From NCBI GenBank assembly GCA_013214975.1, contig JABSPR010000351.1, positions 1-6,766 on the forward strand: a DNA stretch of 6,766 nucleotides, written 5' to 3'. This DNA comes from Flavobacteriales bacterium. Its GTDB lineage: Bacteria; Bacteroidota; Bacteroidia; DT-38. This document shows positions 4,588-6,766 of the stretch, in pieces. Positions within the stretch are counted from its first letter, which is position 1. Every line of letters begins with the position of its first letter. Under the pieces are notes generated by a model. It had not been told where the DNA came from, ran no database searches, and worked only from the letters and a program-made list of their open reading frames with translations. A program made the translations under genes and the position numbers.

Positions 4588-4734
4588 CCTTGCGCCTGGT
4601 CCTTGTGACTTATTGCCTGGTCCCTGTGCCTGGTATCGTAGCTGACAGCTCGTACAGCTTCAGTAGCCACATGCTTTTCCAGGCCGGATCCTTGGTCCTT
4701 TTAATTATATTCTCCAGGGCCCTGATCCTTTTCC
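4588..4734. repeat. CCTTGNG/CCTGGT repeat cluster 4
   Basis: Between the terminator and the end of the leftward operon are CCTTGCGCCTGGT, CCTTGTG, GCCTGGT and CCCTGTGCCTGGT, then scattered CCTTGGTCC and CCCTGATCC units. It also contains AGCTGACAGCT (4640-4650), matching (as reverse complement) the AGCTGTCAGCT core of the cluster 3 palindrome. The left part encodes the C-terminal tail of the 48-aa gene. Confidence 0.7.
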
Positions 4735-4756
4735 ATAATAAAATTTCATTGGGCAT
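4610..4756 (-). CDS. 48-aa basic helical hypothetical protein
   Basis: This short gene starts at ATG 4756 with an AAAGGA site (4770-4765) about 8 nt upstream and ends at TAA 4610. The product has an amphipathic, basic helical pair: ILLWKRIRALENIIKRTKD, then AWKSMWLLKLYELSA, a pattern (LWKRIR-LE-IKRT-D) that I associate with tiny conserved phage proteins. The last nine residues (TIPGTGTRQ) come from repeat cluster 4 and are probably not conserved. It overlaps the 87-aa gene upstream by 52 nt in another frame, which is unusually long. Either the end of the 87-aa frame or this gene could be the spurious part. It is the last gene before the bidirectional terminator. Confidence 0.55.
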   Translation of the reverse strand: MPNEILLWKRIRALENIIKRTKDPAWKSMWLLKLYELSATIPGTGTRQ

Positions 4757-4968
4757 ATTCTTTTTCCTTTCCAGTCGGGGTGTATTTCATAACCATTTTT
4801 TCTAAGCTTATTTTTTTGTCTTTTAGTAACAACCAATTTACCAAGTAACTGCATTAAGCTTTTTAAATATTCAGTTTCAGATCCTAGTTTTTTCTTCTTT
4901 ACATTATGGATCTCAAAACTCACTAGATCCTGCAAAATTGTAATATCATAAGCGTTTAAATATTTCAT
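4705..4968 (-). CDS. 87-aa basic hypothetical protein
   Basis: The ATG at 4968 follows a GGAG in the leader GGAGTGAATATGAA, the same cassette used at 4231 and 6203; an in-frame GTG at 4974 overlaps the ribosome site and is not favoured. The first half is helical (NAYDITILQDLVSFEIHN, then YLKSLMQLLGKLV) and looks like a compact helical domain. The second half is very basic and changes character (KRQKNKLRKNGYEIHPDWKG), ending in GPWRI inside repeat cluster 4. A lost stop or frameshift after about residue 47 is possible. No family is recognised. It lies in a leftward operon below a two-helix membrane protein. Confidence 0.65.
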   Translation of the reverse strand: MKYLNAYDITILQDLVSFEIHNVKKKKLGSETEYLKSLMQLLGKLVVTKRQKNKLRKNGYEIHPDWKGKRICPMKFYYGKGSGPWRI

Positions 4969-5026
4969 ATTCACTCCAATTGAATTGAAACAAGGCCACC
5001 ACTATGGTGGCCTTGAGCATTGTTTA
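4969..5026 (-). promoter_or_regulatory. Intercistronic hairpin plus ribosome site, copy B
   Basis: On the minus strand the gap reads AACAATGC, then a 10-bp perfect stem with a 5-nt loop (CAAGGCCACC at 4991-5000 with GGTGGCCTTG at 5006-5015), then CAATTCAATTGGAGTGAAT before the ATG. It is a diverged duplicate of the gap at 5201-5256. There is no T-tract, so the hairpin more likely protects or processes mRNA, or tunes translation, than terminates. Confidence 0.65.
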
Positions 5027-5200
5027 TTATATATCTTTGTCTTCCATCACAAAGTCATATGACTTAATGAATGTAATAGCTAAAACCATCAATACTACAT
5101 TGTTTAAGAATGTGTAATTGAATGGATTATAATTCAAGTTCAAAAGAACTAGCATTACCACGTTAAGCAAAAGCATAATCAGTTTTGTTTGTGCTAACAT
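5027..5200 (-). CDS. Small two-helix membrane protein (57 aa)
   Basis: The start at 5200 is set by AGGAG (5212-5208) in an AGGAGTGAAAAA leader; an upstream in-frame ATG at 5224 overlaps the preceding hairpin and has no ribosome site. Two hydrophobic helices are evident, about residues 7-22 (LIMLLLNVVMLVLLNL) and 31-45 (FLNNVVLMVLAITFI), joined by a short polar, asparagine-rich loop. The C-terminus is acidic (DFVMEDKDI). It should sit in the inner membrane. The size and two-helix topology would be compatible with a holin-like or accessory membrane role, but there is no lysin neighbour in the window, so function remains open. Confidence 0.75.
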   Translation of the reverse strand: MLAQTKLIMLLLNVVMLVLLNLNYNPFNYTFLNNVVLMVLAITFIKSYDFVMEDKDI

Positions 5201-5256
5201 TTTTTCACTCCTATTGAATTGCAAGGGCGCATCATTGCGCCCCTGTGTATTGTTAA
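5201..5256 (-). promoter_or_regulatory. Intercistronic hairpin plus ribosome site, copy A
   Basis: On the minus strand: AACAATAC, a 7-bp perfect stem with a 4-nt loop (GGGCGCA at 5225-5231 with TGCGCCC at 5236-5242), then CAATTCAATAGGAGTGAA and the ATG of the membrane protein. The flanks match copy B (4969-5026) almost base for base, whereas the stem sequences differ but still pair, which supports a functional RNA hairpin. Confidence 0.65.
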
Positions 5257-5496
5257 TTAGTCGAGCAGTATCATATAAGCATCAGCATTAAATCTCTGAA
5301 ACCAATCTATGCCAAGTCTTACATTTTTATAATCTTGGAATTGTTCACAACCTTTTATTACATCATAAATTGAAAGTTCTAATGCATTCAATCTTGCTGT
5401 TTCTCCACTATATGGATTTTTAACAATCGCACCTTTAGTGTAGATTTGTATTTGTTGATTAAAAGGGTGTTTATCTTTTAGCATTTTTATTTGCAT
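5257..5496 (-). CDS. Conserved 79-aa hypothetical protein
   Basis: The ATG at 5496 follows GGAG (5505-5502) with 5-nt spacing; a second in-frame ATG four codons on is possible. The protein reads MLKDKHPFNQQIQIYTKGAI, then VKNPYSGETARLNALELSIYD, and a C-terminal helix VRLGIDWFQRFNADAYMILLD. I recognise this pattern (KHPFNQQIQIYTKGAI-NPYSG, LN-LE-SIYD, GLDWF-R-NA-AYM-LLD) as a conserved small protein found repeatedly in marine viral sequences; its function is unknown. The stop of the gene above lies 3 nt away, so the two are tightly linked. It is followed by the intercistronic hairpin copy A. Confidence 0.82.
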   Translation of the reverse strand: MQIKMLKDKHPFNQQIQIYTKGAIVKNPYSGETARLNALELSIYDVIKGCEQFQDYKNVRLGIDWFQRFNADAYMILLD

Positions 5497-5498
5497 AA

Positions 5499-5702
5499 CT
5501 ACTCCAATACTCGCAAGAGCGTATTTGCTATATCATCATAAGCAAGTTTTTTACCTTGCATTTGATAAAAGTCATTTGCATAACGCTCTTGTAAATTTAA
5601 TTCACTCCACCTTGTTAGCTTATTCTTACAAGATAGTTGCCTTGCATTAACGCTCTCCAAGAGAGCGTTAATGATTTGATTTTTAAATTCCTTATTGTTC
5701 AT
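5499..5702 (-). CDS. 67-aa hypothetical protein
   Basis: The most likely start is ATG 5702, which overlaps the end of the gene above by 11 nt; the frame is open further upstream, but that stretch is antisense-like in composition and covers the neighbour. The product is mostly helical: MNNKEFKNQIINALLESVN, then TRWSELNLQERYANDFYQMQ and AYDDIANTLLRVLE. No Shine-Dalgarno sequence is evident, so translation may depend on coupling. The coding sequence contains a 13-bp perfect inverted repeat at 5645-5673 and further GAGCGT/ACGCTC matches. No family is recognised. Confidence 0.65.
   Translation of the reverse strand: MNNKEFKNQIINALLESVNARQLSCKNKLTRWSELNLQERYANDFYQMQGKKLAYDDIANTLLRVLE
5645..5673. 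repeat. 13-bp perfect inverted repeat inside a coding region
   Basis: CATTAACGCTCTC (5645-5657) and GAGAGCGTTAATG (5661-5673) are exact reverse complements around a 3-nt CAA. Another pair with the same core lies nearby: CAAGAGCGT (5514-5522) and ACGCTCTTG (5583-5591). The perfect dyad is uncommon within a protein gene and could be a regulator site or an mRNA hairpin. Confidence 0.7.
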
Positions 5703-5901
5703 TTGGACTTTCCCAACTATCCGCATTTTCCTGAGCACATTCATTTTCCCACTCGTGAATTGCGTCTTCTTGTTCAAGTTCCAAAAGTTCGTCAATTTCA
5801 GACTTTGAATAGGTTGGATATTCTTCAACAAGTTCTATTCTTCTTAGCTCCCATTGTTTATTCCAATCTTGTTCTTGAGTAATCAAAGCCTCGTTATTCA
5901 T
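5692..5901 (-). CDS. Very acidic 69-aa hypothetical protein
   Basis: The ATG at 5901 overlaps the stop of the WYL_2-like gene as ATGA, a typical coupled start. An alternative ATG at 5910 adds three residues and has a purine-rich GGGGG nearby. The protein is strongly acidic and helical: a QEQDWNKQWELRRIELVEE helix, PTYSKSEIDELLELEQ, then an EWENECAQENADSWE tail. The charge pattern would suit a protein that binds a basic partner or mimics DNA, but that is only a possibility; no family is recognised. It is the second gene of the leftward operon. Confidence 0.7.
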   Translation of the reverse strand: MNNEALITQEQDWNKQWELRRIELVEEYPTYSKSEIDELLELEQEDAIHEWENECAQENADSWESPNEQ

Positions 5902-6203
5902 TTTACCCATTCGACCCCCATAGCCTTCAGGCTTGTAATGTTATTTAATTGAATAGACCTCCAACACCTTGCGGGGTCTTTCCCTTTGTTTCTTCTTAAT
6001 AGGTCAATATCTATTACCTCTAATAAATGCGACCTATCCCCTAGTAATTCACCACCTTTAAAAAACTTGTCATTACTTACTAATCTACAAGTCATTTTTC
6101 TAGGTGTGCCATCTTTTTTAATAAACTCAACTGAAAAGATTTTACCTAGTAAAGTCTCTTTCATTGTTTGCTTATCAAAGTCTTTTATTTTATGTAATTT
6201 CAT
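5898..6203 (-). CDS. WYL_2 / DUF2693-like SH3-barrel protein
   Basis: This 101-aa first gene of the leftward operon starts at ATG 6203 behind GGAG (6212-6209) in a GGAGTGAATATG leader. Its core matches the small Sm/SH3-like WYL_2 (formerly DUF2693) pattern of phage proteins: a strand with FSVEFIKKDGTPRKMTCRL (residues about 23-41), a variable insert, a strand around LLEVIDID (60-67), then CWRSIQLNNITSLKAMG (80-96). The KKDGT-R and WRS signatures are the key support. Such proteins are proposed to bind nucleic acid or small ligands; no role in this phage is established. It overlaps the next gene by 4 nt. I am fairly sure of the fold-level call and not of function. Confidence 0.68.
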   Translation of the reverse strand: MKLHKIKDFDKQTMKETLLGKIFSVEFIKKDGTPRKMTCRLVSNDKFFKGGELLGDRSHLLEVIDIDLLRRNKGKDPARCWRSIQLNNITSLKAMGVEWVK

Positions 6204-6212
6204 ATTCACTCC

Positions 6213-6290
6213 ATTTGTTATATTTAATTACAGTATATATATGGGCTTTAATGGGATAAAATACAAGTCTTTTTTACACATATTTGTGTA
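6213..6290 (-). promoter_or_regulatory. Predicted promoter and operator of the leftward operon
   Basis: Minus strand: TTGTAT (6266-6261), 17 bp, CATATA (6243-6238), upstream of the 6203 gene. The spacer contains TTATCCCAT, like the boxes in the other divergent elements, and on the plus strand ATGGGCTTTA and ATGGGATAAA form a 10-bp-phased direct repeat (6241-6260). A dyad TACACA-TATT-TGTGTA (6275-6290) lies just upstream. The promoter is weaker than elements 1-3. Confidence 0.45.
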
Positions 6291-6299
6291 TTAATTCCG

Positions 6300-6355
6300 T
6301 TCACCCTTTGTTCCTTCGGCTCTTGCCCTGCCACAGCCGAAGAATGAAGGGTGAA
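6300..6355 (+). ncRNA. Long imperfect hairpin, candidate structured RNA or packaging site
   Basis: TTCACCCTT (6300-6308) pairs with AAGGGTGAA (6347-6355). Two G-U pairs follow (6309-6310 with 6345-6346), then TTC/GAA (6311-6313 with 6342-6344), a single bulged C (6314), and TTCGGCT/AGCCGAA (6315-6321 with 6335-6341), closing a 13-nt loop CTTGCCCTGCCAC. This gives 21 pairs. The G-U pairs become A-C mismatches on the other strand, so a plus-strand RNA is favoured. It lies between the leftward operon and terL. It could be an untranslated RNA element, a small RNA, or a terminase site; no known family is recognised. Confidence 0.45.
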
Positions 6356-6497
6356 AGTAAAGTATAATTACAAAGTAATTATTCAATATTAACTTATTAA
6401 AGAGGGGGTACACCCCTAAATTCACTACTACTTTTTATTATTTCTCTTTATATATAAACTTTTACTCATATAAACCCTATGGTATAAACTTCTAACT
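6356..6497 (+). promoter_or_regulatory. AT-rich terL leader with TATAAAC repeats and small dyads
   Basis: This part of the 294-nt noncoding stretch before terL holds an 8-bp dyad ATAATTAC-AAA-GTAATTAT (6364-6382), a small AGGGG/CCCCT hairpin (6403-6417), and three copies of TATAAACY (6453-6460, 6469-6476, 6483-6490). The last TATAAA could act as a -10 box placing the transcript start within a few bases of the terL ATG; there is no Shine-Dalgarno sequence. Confidence 0.45.
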
Positions 6498-6766
6498 ATG
6501 GCCGATTTAAACGCATTTAAAAGGGTAGTTAATTTTGATAATCTGGGACCGGAGGAATTAGAGATTTTTCAAAAGAAACTCTTATTACGCAAAAAAACAT
6601 TTGATTTAAAAAATCTTGCCCAACAAAACTTTCTTAAGTTTGTTAAACAAGTATGGCCTGGATTCATAGAGGGTCCCCACCACATTGAGATTGCAAAAAA
6701 GTTTCAAGAGATGGCGGAGGGGAAGATAAAACGATTAATTGTCAATATGCCACCCCGTCACACCAA
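6498..6766 (+). CDS. terL: Terminase large subunit, N-terminal part (truncated by window end)
   Basis: Eighty-nine codons are visible. The segment FLKFVKQVWPGFIEG-HH at residues 45-62, followed by IAKKF-x-MAEGKIKRLIVNMPPRHT (65-89), is the standard N-terminal adenine-binding and pre-Walker A region of phage large terminases; the phosphate-binding loop (PPRHTKS type) is cut by the end of the window. The full protein would be the packaging ATPase and nuclease that moves DNA into the capsid with TerS. The ATG at 6498 has no Shine-Dalgarno sequence and lies 9 nt after a TATAAA box, so initiation may be leaderless or nearly so. Unusually, about 5.8 kb separates it from the small subunit gene. Only the N-terminus can be judged, so the nuclease domain is unseen. 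Confidence 0.92.
   Translation, partial: MADLNAFKRVVNFDNLGPEELEIFQKKLLLRKKTFDLKNLAQQNFLKFVKQVWPGFIEGPHHIEIAKKFQEMAEGKIKRLIVNMPPRHT

Noticed and set aside
945..4734. Insertion sequence ends
   Set aside because: The CCTTGNG clusters have no transposase between them, no consistent terminal inverted repeats and no visible target-site duplications.
4539..4805. Rightward open frame of 88 codons with hydrophobic stretches
   Set aside because: It starts across the strong terminator at 4549-4582 and covers repeat cluster 4; hydrophobicity is a by-product of the T-rich antisense of lysine-rich genes.
6300..6355. tRNA gene
   Set aside because: The element is a single long stem-loop with no cloverleaf arms, no T-loop GTTC motif in place and no acceptor CCA arrangement.

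Overview
The window is a low-GC stretch of a tailed double-stranded DNA phage (or a prophage). It opens with a complete small terminase gene and a PD-(D/E)xK nuclease of VRR-NUC type, and it ends inside the N-terminus of a large terminase whose last visible residues lead into the ATPase Walker A motif. No ribosomal, metabolic or IS genes are seen. AT-rich composition, very compact small genes, and small hypothetical proteins that resemble ones I associate with marine, SAR11-type phage metagenomes suggest a marine phage infecting an AT-rich alphaproteobacterium. That host guess is inference.

Layout. 1-181: leader with TGTAGCAG repeats in both orientations and a promoter whose -10 box abuts the terS start. 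191-1052, rightward: terS and the nuclease. 959-4542: three consecutive units of about 1 kb with the same plan: two overlapping leftward genes, a shared symmetric promoter, then one rightward gene. The units are (a) Cys4 zinc-finger protein, GP88-like protein / 57-aa protein; (b) 71-aa, 107-aa / 188-aa proteins; (c) 79-aa, 128-aa / 103-aa proteins. 4610-6203: a leftward operon of seven small genes, from a WYL_2/DUF2693-like protein down to a 48-aa protein. 6204-6497: a noncoding region with a promoter, a long imperfect hairpin and TATAAAC repeats. 6498 to the end: terL, cut by the window edge.

The unusual part is the architecture. terS and terL normally sit side by side, but here about 5.8 kb of accessory genes lies between them. 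All four convergent gene junctions carry a degenerate CCTTGNG/CCTGG repeat with a period of about 7 bp, usually with a hairpin or intrinsic terminator. The three divergent junctions inside the units carry near-identical elements, TTGAC-N22/23-GTCAA, in which the -35 box of each promoter overlaps the -10 box of the opposite one. These elements also contain 10-bp-phased TATCYCATA/TATCTTATA boxes. The fourth divergent junction, before terL, has a similar phased box. This looks like a modular array of morons with standard promoter and terminator parts, probably co-regulated and possibly exchanged through the repeat clusters.

The terminase and the nuclease are functionally interpretable (genome recognition, cutting and translocation). 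GP88-like and WYL_2-like are family-level calls only. The remaining proteins are hypothetical, with support from ribosome binding sites, overlaps and coherent context.
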